Origin: Parasitella parasitica
Taxonomy: Eukaryota; Mucoromycota; Mucoromycetes; Mucorales; Mucoraceae
Assembly: GCA_025201805.1 (NCBI GenBank)
Contig: MU619264.1
Span: 1 to 64,000, forward strand
Length of the DNA stretch: 64,000 bases
Direction: 5' to 3'
Below the pieces are notes generated by a model that had not been told where the DNA came from, ran no database searches, and saw nothing but the letters and a program-made list of their open reading frames with translations. Position 1 is the first letter of the stretch. Each line of letters opens with the position of its first letter. Of this stretch, positions 12,090 to 25,250 are shown in pieces. The translations under genes and the position numbers were made by a program.

Positions 12090-12619
12090 AGATATCATCA
12101 CTGGTCATATTACATGTAACAATGTCATCTTTGCCACTATTTTTGATAAAATACTCGTATTTTTTCAATAAAACCATTCATTTCTAAAATCGCTATATTT
12201 TCTTTTGTTTGAATATCTCAATTTTCACTTAAAGTTTGGGATAATGGTCTTTATCTTACTCATATATGACAGGTCAGTAAAAGAAACCTTATCTCTTATA
12301 TTAAAATGATAAAAATCGTAAAAAACATATAAAAGTAAAAACATTGGTAGCATTTACGTTTGTATTGTAGTGTATACACAAGTCAACAATTTTTAAATGG
12401 CCATGCTTATATATACAGACTTACAAACAGATACATTTGAGGTAAGTTCATTGTTTGGGATCAATCTGACAAGTTTCTACCCTTGGTGATGGAAATAAAC
12501 GATTGATTTAAATCCGTACGATGGCTTCATTCCCTTTGCTTTATTTTATATTAGTTTAATGTACAGAATAGTGTATATATGCCTTCTCCCCCCTCTCCCT
12601 CCTCTCTTTTCTATTTTCT
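12090..12619. other. Intergenic between convergent genes
   Basis: Contains the 3' ends of the SMP-like gene (+) and the cytochrome b5 reductase gene (-). A CT-rich stretch lies just downstream of the reductase stop (about 12582-12620). AATAAA signals occur near 12168 for the plus strand. Nothing else is recognised. Confidence 0.5.
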
Positions 12620-13696
<1,077 letters not shown>

Positions 13697-13847
13697 AATA
13701 AATAAGTAACCGTATAATGGAAAGAAAAGAAGGAAAAAGAGACAACCAACAAAATTTATTAAAAAAAAAAAAACTAGGAACCCAACACCGAAACATTGTT
13801 GGGGAAACTCGGCGAATCAGAATTTACATGTGATGAGAGCTCCATCG

Positions 13848-14879
13848 TTATACCCTCCATCTGCCTGCTCTCAGTAGTGGCCGAACCCGTAAGAACCAGT
13901 ATCCGGCACCGTAAGCTACACCACCTATATGAGCAGCACTGTCAACAATACCCATCTATAGCAAGTATTAGATGGTGCCAATCGCATGTGAGTAGTACCT
14001 TACGTCTAATGTGGAAGCTTTGTAAATGTCGTAGGCCGCGAACAGCCCCACTACCGCAATTGCTGGCATTGGGACAATGAAAAAAACTAGAAATGTAGCT
14101 CTAGGATCTATTTCTTCAGTTAGTTCTCGCCTCTTGTTTTTTTCGAATGATGACAATTACATGCGCAGGCGAAAAACGAAGTGATGGCCATGACTGAACC
14201 TAATTTCCATGTAAATGAGTTCGAGTAACACACAATAACAATCAAGCGCTGAATTTATCGTACCTGATGCTCCCATTGAACCTCTTGAAAAATTAGCATC
14301 TCTGTTACTGCGGCCGTATTTCCCTCTTTCCAATTTGGGTTGGATGTACTTTCTATATCCATTGGCAGCTAGTGAGGATGCAATACCAGCGCCCACATAT
14401 AACATTAAGAATCGTGAGGCGCCAATAGCCCCAATAACGCCTTGACCAATACTATAAAGCACCAACATGTTGAGGCCAAGATGTTCTAATGATTTATGTG
14501 AAAATGTAGATGTCAACAGCGTGTGGTAGCGACCGTGGTGTACGGCTTCTTGGGAACAAATGAAATGTTTAGCCATTCTATCCAACCAATGCGAATCACC
14601 AAATTGCTTGTAAGCATTCACAGCATATTGCCACATGAAAAATATACCAACATTGGTGCCGATGACAGACCAGAGCACTTTGTTTGGGTCCATGTTATTG
14701 ATTTTGCGTCCAATTTGATGTAGAGGGTTCTTTTGTGTCTGGATAGCCTTTGATAATGGCTCATTGTTGTTGTAATAATGTGGCCGAATGTATGTTCTTG
14801 TCGTGGCTATTCTTTGTTGCCATTTTGTACTGGCAGATTTGCAAATACTGCTTAACCCAATAAACCTTGTTTTCAACAT
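13848..14879 (-). CDS. Mitochondrial rhomboid intramembrane protease (PARL/Pcp1 type)
   Basis: Four exons (14879-14264, 14199-14161, 14107-14004, 13955-13848) give 288 residues. The catalytic Ser is in GSMGASG (Ser205) and the catalytic His in DSAAHIGG (His262). HLGLNMLVLYSIG upstream matches the HL.xNM block of rhomboids. Several hydrophobic helices span residues ~85-270. The Arg/Ser-rich N-terminus (MLKTRFIGLSSICKSASTK) looks like a mitochondrial presequence, so I start at 14879 rather than 14945. PARL-type proteases cleave inner-membrane proteins such as Mgm1/OPA1; the substrate here is inferred from the family. The intron at 14160-14108 was chosen because it restores the continuous SFFACAYPRATFLVFFIVPM segment and has CTAAC 13 bases before its AG. 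Confidence 0.88.
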
Positions 14880-15583
14880 AATTTTGGAAACGTGAAAACA
14901 AAAAGAACCACTATTGAAAGCAACCACTGGTTTTAAAAAGGTCACAGCGTTGCCATAGATATACCCCTAACGACGGTACCTATAACTACGTTTAGGTTGC
15001 TTGAAGAAGCTTGCTATCACGGGTAAGAATGGTTAAGGTGATCCTGGATTCTCTATCAAGAATATTGACTCTAAAAAAAAAGTCTCTAGTATCTATACGT
15101 ATTGCATTTTCTTGTAAACTGTCGCTATATCTCATCCATTATTTGATGGCTTGAACGATTTAAATAATGAAAAATGCAAGCAGAAGACACATGGTGCTTC
15201 TCAATGGCCAATTCTATAGCAATATTACTACACCATTATAGACGGAAGCAAATGCTCTGTCAGAAACCCTCAATTAGAGCCTTAAAACCATTCTTCTGTG
15301 ATCCTGGCTATAAATTCATTCTTACTGATAATATGGTGTTAATAAATATTATACATTGATAATATATGCATATGCAAGGTTGTTTGCATTCAATTTTCTA
15401 ATGATTGGTTCAAGTAGAAAGCTTTGTATCCTTTTTAGATTTGTTGTCAAAAATTGGATTGCATAAAATTTGGTTTATATAACAATAAAAATTTGATATT
15501 TCATATCTTTTACTCACAACAACAACGGTATAACTTTCTTTAGGAGTGTTCCAGGCGATATTCAAGGATCAACGTAAGATCCA
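14880..15583. other. Intergenic, nothing recognised
   Basis: About 700 bp upstream of the rhomboid gene. The 61-codon open frame at 15174-15359 has no similarity I recognise and looks like chance. Confidence 0.5.
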
Positions 15584-16973
15584 ATGAGCTTCAAAGCTGC
15601 AAAAGTGGCATGCCAACTTGTTAAATCAACCGAAAGGTTTTTGACGACTGCAGCTGACGTCCAGAAATCGGCTGCTTGTATAAAAATAACTACAGCAACT
15701 ACATAAATACAGCTACCTCTTCCGCCTCTACAACGTCTTCGATCGCATTGTCAAAAATCTATTCTGCATTGTCCACGCTGAAAATTGACGAAAGAAAGCC
15801 TCACATGACACGGTATGCTGGTACAGCAATCGAAAATATTAAGTATGAAATCTGAAGACACCTCTTCTAGTACAAAGGCAATGGACAGTACCTCCACAGT
15901 TGCTGTGATTCCATCAGCCGCAGCTCAATCTTTGGATGGCAAAAGACTCGAGTTGGATCGAAAGAAAAAGTAATTCGAGGAGGAAAGAGAGATGTTTGAA
16001 CAAGAGCGTAAATGGATTTTACTGAATAAAGAGAACGCAACCAAGATCCAGCAGGGACTAAAGGAGCAGCAAAAGATGGAACAGCAACAGCAGCGGCAAC
16101 GACAGCAAAGAGCGTTAAATCCAAATCGCCTAAAAGAAGCAGACCATCTTGCAAAGCAGAAGCAAAAAGTTTATATTCTCTCCACAGATCAATTCCTAGA
16201 GCAATTTGAGAAAACGGCTCAATAGTTTGCTCAGGCCAACAATATGGCAATAGACAATGTGTGGGGATCTTAAATACTTTATGCTTTGCCTGAAGATAGA
16301 ATCTCTTGGGCTCAGGAAAATATCCTGGAAAAAGTATACCTGGAGATACGCCAAGTAAATGTACTCTGTAAAATATGCTCGAAAGTCTAATATCAAGTTG
16401 ATCAAAGAGACCCCTATTGGGGACCATCAGTTCCTGCTCCTACTGCAAATGTTGTCACCGCTGATGCTGCTGCTGGTGCCTCAGCTAGCATACCAAGTGC
16501 TCCCACTCCCGCAATATCGGCATTGATGCTGCCGCTACCACTCCTTCTTCTCCCAAAAGATTGGCATTAGACGAGTTGGCTTCTGTAAGAGCTCCAGCTA
16601 GTGCTCAAATCGAAAAACGCGATCAAAGCCGAGTGGCTGATTATTGTCAACTTTTGTTTAGCTTGGAAATAAAGTTCTATGATACCATCGAAGTGCATAA
16701 CAAGCTTTGCATGCGCTACTACGTGGTTGCTAATGTTGATCTCACGGCAAATCATTTATTGATTGCTATATCAGATCATTGAACCTTAAATATCATGGTA
16801 AAGTTAGAGCATCTGTTGGTCTCAGACCAAGCGCCATTGAATAACATCAACCAGACAATGGCCTTGGCAAAGAATGTGACAAATGTTTATATAGCTATAA
16901 ACCCATCTCGTACCAATTCCCTTATTGCCAAAATTGTGTACACAACTACAATATTAACCCAACAGCGTAATTG
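15584..16973 (+). pseudogene. Decaying gene for an Ala/Gln-rich coiled-coil protein of unknown family
   Basis: Coding-like sequence continues for ~1.39 kb but is broken. A start at 15584 reads MSFKAAKVACQLVKSTERF; a one-base shift is then needed near 15700 to go on through Ser/Thr-rich sequence. Next comes a Glu/Lys/Gln-rich coiled-coil-like segment (15870-16225), with in-frame stops at 15971, 16223, 16271 and 16388. A further shift leads to a well-composed segment at 16561-16782 (KFYDTIEVHNKLCMRYYVVA). Amino-acid composition stays protein-like on both sides of every break, unlike random AT-rich DNA here. No family is recognised. Introns could explain some breaks but not four stops with no GT-AG pair removing them cleanly, so pseudogene is the better reading. 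Confidence 0.6.
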
Positions 16974-17300
16974 ACAGGATTTGACCTGTGTCACTTACAC
17001 TAGGTAAGTTCATCACAACAAATCGATTTAATATACCCCTTTCCTCTTGCACACAAACTCTGCGCGATAAATCAATTCTTTCTTCTCTTCTTTTATATGC
17101 ATTTCACCACTAACATTGGCTCATTTTCCTTCTCCTCGTCCCTTAATTAGCGTGAATCACACGATTTGATAATAAAATTACATTAAGAACAAGAATCGGT
17201 TATTTAACTAGGTGGCTTTCCTGAAAGAAACGCTGGAACAAACAAAAAGGAAGCAGCATAAAATTTATTTACCCTTTTGTGCACAAATCACAATAGAAAA
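16974..17300. promoter_or_regulatory. 5' region of the Lys-rich protein gene
   Basis: This 327-bp stretch holds pyrimidine-rich blocks (about 17036-17150) before the start codon at 17301, a common feature of fungal promoters of growth-related genes. No defined factor site was assigned. Confidence 0.35.
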
Positions 17301-18022
17301 ATGGCCAAAATTACCAAGGTAGAAAATGTATTCAATAAGTTTTTATATCAGATAATTTAACAATATTGCAGACATTGCCATCTACAAAGCAAAAGATACC
17401 CGTTCATAAAGAAGCCAATGTCAAAAAGATCAACCACAAGCGACGTGTAAAAGGAACTTCCGAAGTTGATAATCCCAAGTATGCTAAGATGGTATGGTTA
17501 ACTGAACCAGAAAGCTGGCTTTGCTCAGTCTAATGTTATCTTTAGGACTTCATGTTGAGTCTAGTTGATTCAGCAGCAAAGAAAGAAGATGAAAAGAAAA
17601 GCAAGAAGCTAGCCAAGAAGGTAAAAAAAATCAACTGGTTAATGAATTTTGAGATTATGCATGCTGAATTATGATTAAAGGCACTTATTACCAAGCTCAT
17701 TGAAGAGAATGACGCAAAAAAGAATCTAAAAGTAGAGGAAAAGAAGAAGAAACTAGTAAGATTTTACTCATTCTTGATCTAGTTCCTTCTTTTTTATTTA
17801 TATGACACATAAACAGGAAGAAGTAAAGCAAGCATATCTTGAAGCGCAAAGAAAGAAGAAGAACGATGCCAAAAAGTTGAAGGCAAAAGCAAAGATGGAG
17901 ACTGCTCGTAAAGAACTCCAATCTCCTGTAAGTCTTGGTTGCCTGGCCTACGAAATTAAGACTAACTTTTTTCAATGCAGGTGCAGGAAAAGAAGAAGAA
18001 AAAGAGTGTTAGATTTGCTTGA
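17301..18022 (+). CDS. Small Lys-rich, probably nucleolar protein (ribosome-biogenesis type)
   Basis: Six exons joined by consensus introns, starting with an 18-bp exon (17301-17318, MAKITK) and then 17372-17491; the last exon ends at the stop at 18020-18022. The product is about 146 residues with very high Lys content, long charged helices (EEVKQAYLEAQRKKKNDAKK) and the C-terminus KKKKKSVRFA. The composition and short VRF/VSF-type tail recall small nucleolar ribosome-assembly factors such as yeast Loc1, but I cannot prove the family. KSVRF also fits the RVxF docking pattern for protein phosphatase 1. The last acceptor is ambiguous by six bases (adds or omits Val-Gln). The gene is followed directly by a poly-T tract. 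Confidence 0.65.
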
Positions 18023-18032
18023 TTTGTATTAT

Positions 18033-18035
<3 letters not shown>

Positions 18036-18076
<41 letters not shown>

Positions 18077-18091
18077 TTTTTTTTTTTTTTT
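18036..18091. repeat. Poly-T tract (T39-A-T16)
   Basis: Thirty-nine T, one A, then sixteen T, beginning 14 bp after the stop codon of the Lys-rich gene. It lies inside the expected 3' untranslated region, where it would read as poly-U. It may have a variable length between isolates and may be an assembly-sensitive site. Confidence 0.95.
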
Positions 18092-19652
18092 GTTTGTAAG
18101 TATGAAGATTTATTAAGAAATAAACTCATAAAAAAAAATAAATTGAGATATTCAACTCACAGGACGTTACTCATTACTACAATTGCTGCGCAGCATCACA
18201 AAGTAATCGAAAGCGACTCAAACCTTCCATATTTTCACCAATTTCTTCATATCAAAGAAACGCTAAATCACAATAAGGAACAAAAATGTATTTTATGTAC
18301 TACTCGACAAGTCCGTGCATTTATATCAGTAGATGTAAAGCCCTTAGCAGTCGAAAATAGAAGCATTTAATTTTTGCCAGTAACCCTGAGGTTATCGATT
18401 GAATTCAGTGATTTCGATCATCGAAAAAAAAAGAGATGCAAGGATACGGCACAGAAGATTAACCTCAGTTAGTTTTATGCTCCACTAAATGACTGAAAGC
18501 ACCCGGTTTGAGGAATACTCTAGAGAAGCATTCTCTCGAGGAAACAAAGATCCCTTTAAGATGCTGTTTTTGCCTTGTATAAGTCATTGGACGTTAATAT
18601 AATAATAAAGTATTCGATATTCCGGATTAAAATCATGCGATACATTGTTAAAGACATGATATGATCAAACAATGAAACATGATACTCTCAAAAATGGGAA
18701 CAGAGGGACGTTTTGAGTTTTCGTATGCATATGTTTGTGCATATCGATGTCAAATATCGAAGTTTATGGTGCTGGCTTTCTTTTATCTGCCGTCATAATT
18801 TTAAGCACCTTTAATTTCGGGTGGATAGTTCACTGAATGTAAATGATATCCACTTGATTGTAATCCCTCTTCTATTTTTGTAATTCGATTATCCAAAGCA
18901 CTTGAAATATACATAAACGGGATGATTGACCTTTTTCTGGCTTTCAGTAATGTTTATTTTGTTCGTATCCACATAGCACATATTATTTGTTTACATATTC
19001 GTATATACCATATATGAGACTAACAACTAAAATTTGCTGGTTTGTAGTATAAACATTTAAACCTGCCCAATTGATTTATACTCGGCTAATAGATATCAGT
19101 TGCAATTGCCGATCAGTCTCTATAAATTTAAGTTTCACCGATTGAGTAAAATTTATGCCAAGCATACAAATATAAAATCGATGACGATATAGTGCATCAT
19201 TTGATCCATTGCCATCGCAATGTCGCAATTTCTATATCGATCAACAATGCAGAATTTATACTGTATACTCGATTTTTTTTACTTGTGATAGCATATGCAT
19301 TAAGAGAAGCTCTGCATTTCTTCATAAGTAGGTTATTTACTGCTGTAAAAAATTCTGATGTTTTCATTTTGTGCCACATTCAATGCTTATTTTTAGAGGC
19401 AAGGACCATTCTCTCACTTCGGGGCTATAAAAATATCATCATAGTATAACCATTTTGACATTTATTGACATGGAAAAATTCGCACTAAAACTTCGAGATT
19501 TACCTCATGGTTATGTATTTCTTCGTGTCCATGGACTAGATCAAATGAAGAATGATTTAATTAAAAAAAGTATCTGTGTTTGTGTATGAGTAGTAATTAA
19601 TGACTATATGTAAGTGTTTAAAAATGTACAAAAGATGGATAAGAAATAATAA
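18092..19652. other. Intergenic, nothing recognised
   Basis: About 1.5 kb of AT-rich DNA. Open frames at 18143-18370 and 19192-19449 (plus) and 19197-19379 (minus) lack family signatures; I do not call them genes. Confidence 0.5.
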
Positions 19653-20956
19653 TTACAAAAGTGCAGAGGCGGCCTTCTTGGCTCTTCTTTTTCGTAGAGT
19701 ACCATTAGCAACTTTTTCCTGACGTGTAACACGACGAGATCTCATTTCAGCATGACGATTACGATAAGAGTCAACAGCGCGCTGGATTAAACCACGACGA
19801 CCACAGAGTTGCTCTTGATTTAACCAACAGAGTTCCCAGCCTAATTTGTTACAACTAGTCTCATACTCCCAGCGATTACCATCGTACTCTTCTCTGGGTA
19901 CATTAGCTCTAGGATAGATCTTGAAATGACAAAACAAAATTTAGTACATGTGTTTCGGATTATATGCTATTACACGAAACTTACAGCATTCTGCACTCGA
20001 AATCCTGCAGGAATATCATCTAGATTGACAGTATCCACATTTGTTCGTACTGTGTATTCTTTCACAAGGCGATCATGAGAATATAAAAATGTAATGTGCT
20101 CAACACCGTTAATGATACGAGCTACTGGTTCATGGGCAGAAAGAGACACGACTGATGCAACCGATGGATGAGATGAAGCTCTGCGACGGTATGTACGAGT
20201 TGGTTCAGGATGGCCATCAGAAGATTTACGGCGGCTGGGACCACGCACTTTAGGTGTTGCTGTAGCATTGTTATCATGGACGTAATGATAAGACATCTTC
20301 TGACATTGCTGTTGAGGCAAGAAGTAAGACATTGAAGGAGGAGTCGACACATTGCTATTTGGTGAATTACTACTAGAAGCAGATGCTGAAGACGGCGGTG
20401 TGGTTTCTTGAAATACTTGTTGCTGCTGAGAGTTTGACGAAAAATCATGACTATTGACATTGATGGGTTTATTTGTTATGGTAACCAAATCGTTGTTGTT
20501 GTCAATTTGATTTAATAGAGAATTAGGCGAGAACATATTCAGTGTTTGTTGAGATTGTGATATTGGCATTGGCAAATAAGAAAGGGGCTCTTCTTTCAAG
20601 ACGTTGTTATTAAGCAATGTCCATTCTTCTTTGATGGTTGGAGGTACTTGAATGTTGCTGCTGTTCCAAGTTGAAAAAAGATTATCGAATGTATTATCAA
20701 TTGGCTGTTGCTGGACAGGCTGATCAATAACAGTTGTCAATGGCCACAATGACATGTCAAGTTCATTAGAGCCCAAAACACCTATAAAATTCATTTGTTG
20801 AGGCTGACTGAAAGGAAACGTAGCAGTGGTAGGTGTGGTAGTAGCCGTGGTAGCAGAAGGCCAAGTAGGGGAACTAGATTTTTGGTTGTAGTCGTTATAT
20901 GTAGAAGCAAAGGTTTGCTCGGACGATGTATCGAGGTAGACAGCAGAATTATTCAT
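19653..20956 (-). CDS. DUF8032-type protein, putative transcriptional regulator
   Basis: Two exons (20956-19985, 19919-19653) give 412 residues; an alternative ATG at 20995 would add 13. Residues 1-250 are Asn/Gln/Ser/Pro-rich with poly-Gln, as in activation domains. From about residue 265 comes RRASSHPSVASVVSLSAHEP, then RIINGVEHITFLYSHDRLVK, and after the intron IYPRANVPREEYDGNRWEYE and a Lys/Arg-rich C-terminus (RSRRVTRQEKVANGTLRKRR). This block is strongly conserved across fungi and I recall it as DUF8032. The basic tail suggests DNA or nuclear binding. The protein is often annotated only as hypothetical, so the transcriptional role is inference. Confidence 0.82.
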
Positions 20957-23149
20957 TTCGAAAAGATGAAACGGAGTGGAAAAAGAATAATCCACCCAGA
21001 AATTTGCATGTTATTTATATTAGAAAATCCATGCGTAATTTACTATAACGAGTTGACTGAAATGAAACCCAAGTGGCGCTTAAATTGCAGAACACAGACT
21101 GAATACGCTGTAAAAGCCTCTGATTACAATTCCTCGCTATTTATCGATGAAGATCTAATATCAATGGCGAAATATGTTAAAAAACCGTTCATTGCCAAAA
21201 TGATATTGCCTCTCGGGCGAGAGCAACTTTTGCTTGTGTATAGTTTATTGGGGCAAAAGTCTTCTCATCTCAATGGCAAATAATCTTGGCGAGGATTGAA
21301 AATCTCTTGTTTGGATTTGTAGTAATCCTGGTGCCAATATTAATGCTACTAGCCGTAATTGATTATATTTATCTCATACCTGATTTCTCGTAAGAGTACT
21401 AATGCTACCGTATACATGCATACTACATTTACTAACCTTCACTTCATGCCATCATGAGTTTATGGCTGCTCGAAGAAACAAATGTTCGGATCCCCCAACA
21501 CGGCCAAATACACGAAAGTACGAGAATCCATTGGTTTCTGTAATTCAACTTGAACACATTAACGCGAAAAGATTTTTACTTCAATGGTAACAAATACAGT
21601 GAAGAAGCAACGTTTAGCCGATTCCTTATTATTTCAACATCTAAAACACTCTTCTTTGATTCTCATAATGTTCCTTTTTATTCTATGCATGCATAGCCAT
21701 TATGAGCTGTCATATTATGTCAACTTCGTAAATGATTCTGAAAGTCTAACCACACCATTATGCATTTTCCTGTGGATGCAATAAAAAATATGGGGACAAA
21801 CATTCGTTTGTCTTTTGTTTGGATTATTCGCAAAATATCAGCATCACCTCTACCTTGACCAAATCTGCCATTTTACTTTTACATTTTAATGCAGCAAATC
21901 CAATCAATGGATAATATTAATTGCGATTGGATGAGTTTTTATCGCAATTGGCTTAAATCTAAGAAACAGACGCACATGCGACAAAGATCGGATATGGGAT
22001 CCAAAATGTTACTAGGAGCCTAAGTGTTGTTATAACAGTATCAAACTAAATGATCGTCTTATTAGCTTTCGCTGTAGGTAAATAATGTGTGAGCTATACA
22101 TTTTCTGATCTTGAACCACCTCTCATGCCCGATAAATTAATTTCATCTATTTGTGAGTGAATCTCATGTCACATTACCAACACAGCAATCAGGTGTGAAC
22201 CTTTTCATTACTTGCAAAGCATATTTAGACATGTAAATGTATAATCCTACAATTTTGGTTTCCAAAATTTCCACGTGCAAGAAAGTTAAGACATAGATTA
22301 GTTTCCTCTGTAAAACAGTAGCTGTAGTAATCTGATACTGTTTTGAGAAACACAGCATTGAAATCCATTAAATGTGAATTCCAGCTTGTACTTCAATCAC
22401 TTCATGTTTATTTTACGTAACCAAATTTATGATATACTGATGATCTTCTTTTAAAAAATTGTTATATACCATTCTTTTATAATTTGATCTTAAACTAACA
22501 TTTAATTGATTGAAACTATTTGTTTCGTGTAACTACACTTGTTCCTCCAGCAGTAATGCATGCAGTCGCTCCAAAAATGAGCGTATATACTTAGTAAATC
22601 TCCTAATCACAAATCTCTCCTCATGATAGTTGTGTATTCTATACCATTATCAAACAGTCTTTTTCTAAAAATCTGAGTAGTAAAACCTCCTTGCTGTGGA
22701 ATCAGCAGAAATTTCATACAAGATTATCTCCATCTACATTTAAACATCACCTCAACGCCTTGGTTGAAGCAATAAAATATTATTAACTCATAACCGGTAT
22801 CGTCATTAATCAGTAATTGGTAAGCAATTCACACTTATGTGCTTCAGTTGGCTTTTATATTATTACAAATTATGTTTTATATTTTGAACTTGAAAATATT
22901 CTTCCGCTTAAGCTATATGCCTGATTAGTGGGAGGCAGTACACGCCGCTTGCTACTATGTTATAGTAATCTTTGATCTTGTAGTACTCTGTACTAGCTGT
23001 CATAAATTTACCATGAGAGCTTTTGGATTGAATTTCAATAAAGCAATTTTCTAACTATCTGTAATTTCTGTTGATGTTAAGGAAATTGAACAGATCTTGA
23101 ACAAATAAGCATACTAAATTAAGAGCTCAGCTGTTCCCCCGATATAATA

Positions 23150-23330
23150 TGCGTGCTTTCTACTCAAATTAAAGAGCTTGTATTGGTCATAACTCCTGCT
23201 CTAAAGTATCGCAAGAACCGCGATCGAACCTGGAAAAAAATAGCGATAAATCAGCGCTATGTAATGAAAACATTTGTATCAATGAAATTATTGATATCTA
23301 TAAAGCAGTTACGAACAGAAAGAACATATT
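23150..23330. repeat. Diverged dispersed repeat, partial copy E
   Basis: The stretch GGTCATAACTCCTGCT...AAG.ATCG.A.GAAC..CGAT followed by GCGCTAT and later ATTGATATCTATAAA matches, in order, the 24205-24330 sequence (CTCATAACTTCTGCT ... GCGCTATCTGG ... ). Divergence is high, so this is a tentative member. Confidence 0.4.
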
Positions 23331-24059
23331 CTCTTACAAAATTTGTTTATAATAAACCTTGATAGCTTAAGTAAAAGAGGATCCAATGAGATGATATAAG
23401 TTGAAATTATATAGTTGGGTTGATCCTATCATTGGGTTATAATCGGCTGGTTTTACTGATTGTAATTACTATTACTAAGGATATGATTAATACTTAATGA
23501 TCTGTTGTGAGAAAGGGCTATATGCATCGATGATAGGTAAGTGTGATAAAATGGTATAATATTTATTGCCTGGGATTGTGGTAATAAATATATTTAAGAA
23601 AGGAGAAAAGGTAAATTCACTACGGTTCAATTTTATCTGGATGCTTGTCGTATTAATACGAGTATTAGAAGACAATTTCAAAGCGAATTGACATTTGAAA
23701 TGTCTGTTATGCGCAGAGGATATATAAATATAATCTGCTCAAAAAATGTATAAATTTATGACTTAATTGATAAGAAATGCCATCCTTTTATATTGGATTA
23801 TTTCTATCGTAACACTATTTGCCATCATCGTTAAACATTGAGCTTGGTATTACATACCAAGTAAATTACATATTATTATACATCAATAGCTCATTCATTG
23901 TCATTTTATACAAAGCATTAATAATCAAATAATTGCTTAATATTATGCCTTTCTAGCACAAAAATGTCGATAATTATGCAATGACGATACTATATGTCTT
24001 CCCGTATCATTACATAAACAATACATTAGGCTTTGATAGAAATCAAATTATAGATTAAT

Positions 24060-24560
24060 AAGCTACCGTTGTTAGCTGAAACAGGCATAATCATCCCTAT
24101 CTGAGTATAACTTGGTTTCCGTTAAATGATATGTGTTGTCTATCAAAAGTTATGGGCAAAAGCAATTTTATTCTTCGCATATTTTCATAAGTATCAGATA
24201 TTTGCTCATAACTTCTGCTAAAATGGTCGTAGAACTGAGCTTTGACTTGTTAAACTTAGCGTTGACTTGGCGCTATCTGGCAACAACATTGGCGTCCATG
24301 TTTTTAAGAAAATCTAGAAAGTTATCTGCAAAAGCCATACGAAAATCGCATATAAACGCCGATTAGCTACGATAAAGAGCAACATAAAGCATGTTTTATG
24401 CTTCATAAAAACAGATATGATCATCGCTATCTGAGCATAACTTGATTCTACTGGATAATGTCCCTATCAAAAGCTATGTGGAAAAACGGTTTTTATTTTC
24501 ATAATTAACAGACATCTGGTCAAAATAATTGTCGGTTTTTGCCTGTTAACTGGAGGTTGA
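24060..24560. repeat. Diverged dispersed repeat, copies B and C in tandem
   Basis: Two partial units lie head-to-tail. Unit B (about 24085-24160) has CAGGCATAATCATC.CTATCTGAG, TATAACTTGGTTTCC and CTATCAAAAGTTATG. Unit C (about 24405-24490) has CAGATATGATCATCGCTATC, GCATAACTTGATTCTACTGG and CTATCAAAAGCTATGTGG. The spacing between equivalent blocks is about 330 bp. No protein is encoded. Confidence 0.6.
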
Positions 24561-24739
24561 ATCTTATCTCAATTCCAACATTGACACTAACATTCAAATG
24601 GAATTGTATAAAGGCTTTTAGGAAACCAGGGCTTCCTTTTTCAATCATTAACAAAGAGCCAACGTTCTCCGCGATATAATTGCTCGCAGTCTCTTTATTT
24701 AATTGTCTTTGGAAATAATCGTTATTCATATCGAAACAA

Positions 24740-25060
24740 AACGTCGCACCGAGAGATCTAACTTGGATAACAAACCGTCGTTGACTTGACGGTATCTGAC
24801 GATAAAATTGTATCGAGGTTTCCTTTGATATCTATAAATTTAGCATCAGCAGAAAACCATTAACTTTCAAAAATATGAATATTCAATACATATATAAATA
24901 TATATACGCTTTTTTCACAGCAAAATAAAGCCTATCTTAAGCTTCATTAAAATAAGCATAATTAGGGCAATCTGAGCATTACTTGATCTCCCTTGGGCGA
25001 CGTGCCTAGCAAAATCTATATCGAGATAGTTGCGGACACAAAAAAAATCCATATTTATAA
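24740..25060. repeat. Diverged dispersed repeat, copy D
   Basis: Shares GGTATCTGACGAT.A.ATT with copy A (around 770) and the block AAAATAAAGCCT.TCTTAAGCTTCAT, GCATAATTAGGGCAATCTGA, GCATTACTTGATCTCC with copies B and C. The order of blocks is conserved. It is the last copy before the membrane-protein gene. Confidence 0.5.
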
Positions 25061-25250
25061 TGAGGACACTCCAAACAAGGTATCGTCAAATTGTCGTTTA
25101 ATATGAAATGTCAGTTGGGGCACAGGGAGAGAGCGGAAAAATTTAATAGCTAGTATAATGATCTATTATTTGCGCAAGTTTTACATATATACACTGAAGC
25201 TTAGCCTTTGTTTGGAGATGTTTGCGTCTTCTGAGTGATTTCGTTTGCCG

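Larger units (their letters stand above)
20957..25250. other. 4.3-kb gene desert with degenerate repeats
   Basis: No supportable gene. The open frame at 20795-21283 (plus) overlaps the 5' part of the DUF8032 gene antisense and then runs into noncoding DNA. From 23.1 to 25.1 kb several copies of one diverged repeat family are seen (listed separately). The sequence is otherwise AT-rich with short chance frames. Confidence 0.55.

Noticed and set aside
11821-12171. Longer frame overlapping the SMP-like gene
   Set aside because: Different frame over the same DNA with low-complexity Leu/Pro content; the 66-residue frame has the recognisable SMP-like motifs.
15867-16427. 186-codon minus-strand frame
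   Set aside because: It is the complement of the decaying Gln-rich plus-strand gene; its Leu/Phe-rich sequence is the mirror of Lys/Gln codons.
20795-21283. 162-codon frame antisense to the start of the DUF8032 gene
   Set aside because: It overlaps the N-terminal coding exon on the opposite strand and continues in non-coding DNA; Arg/Gly/Ser content mirrors the antisense of Thr/Pro codons.
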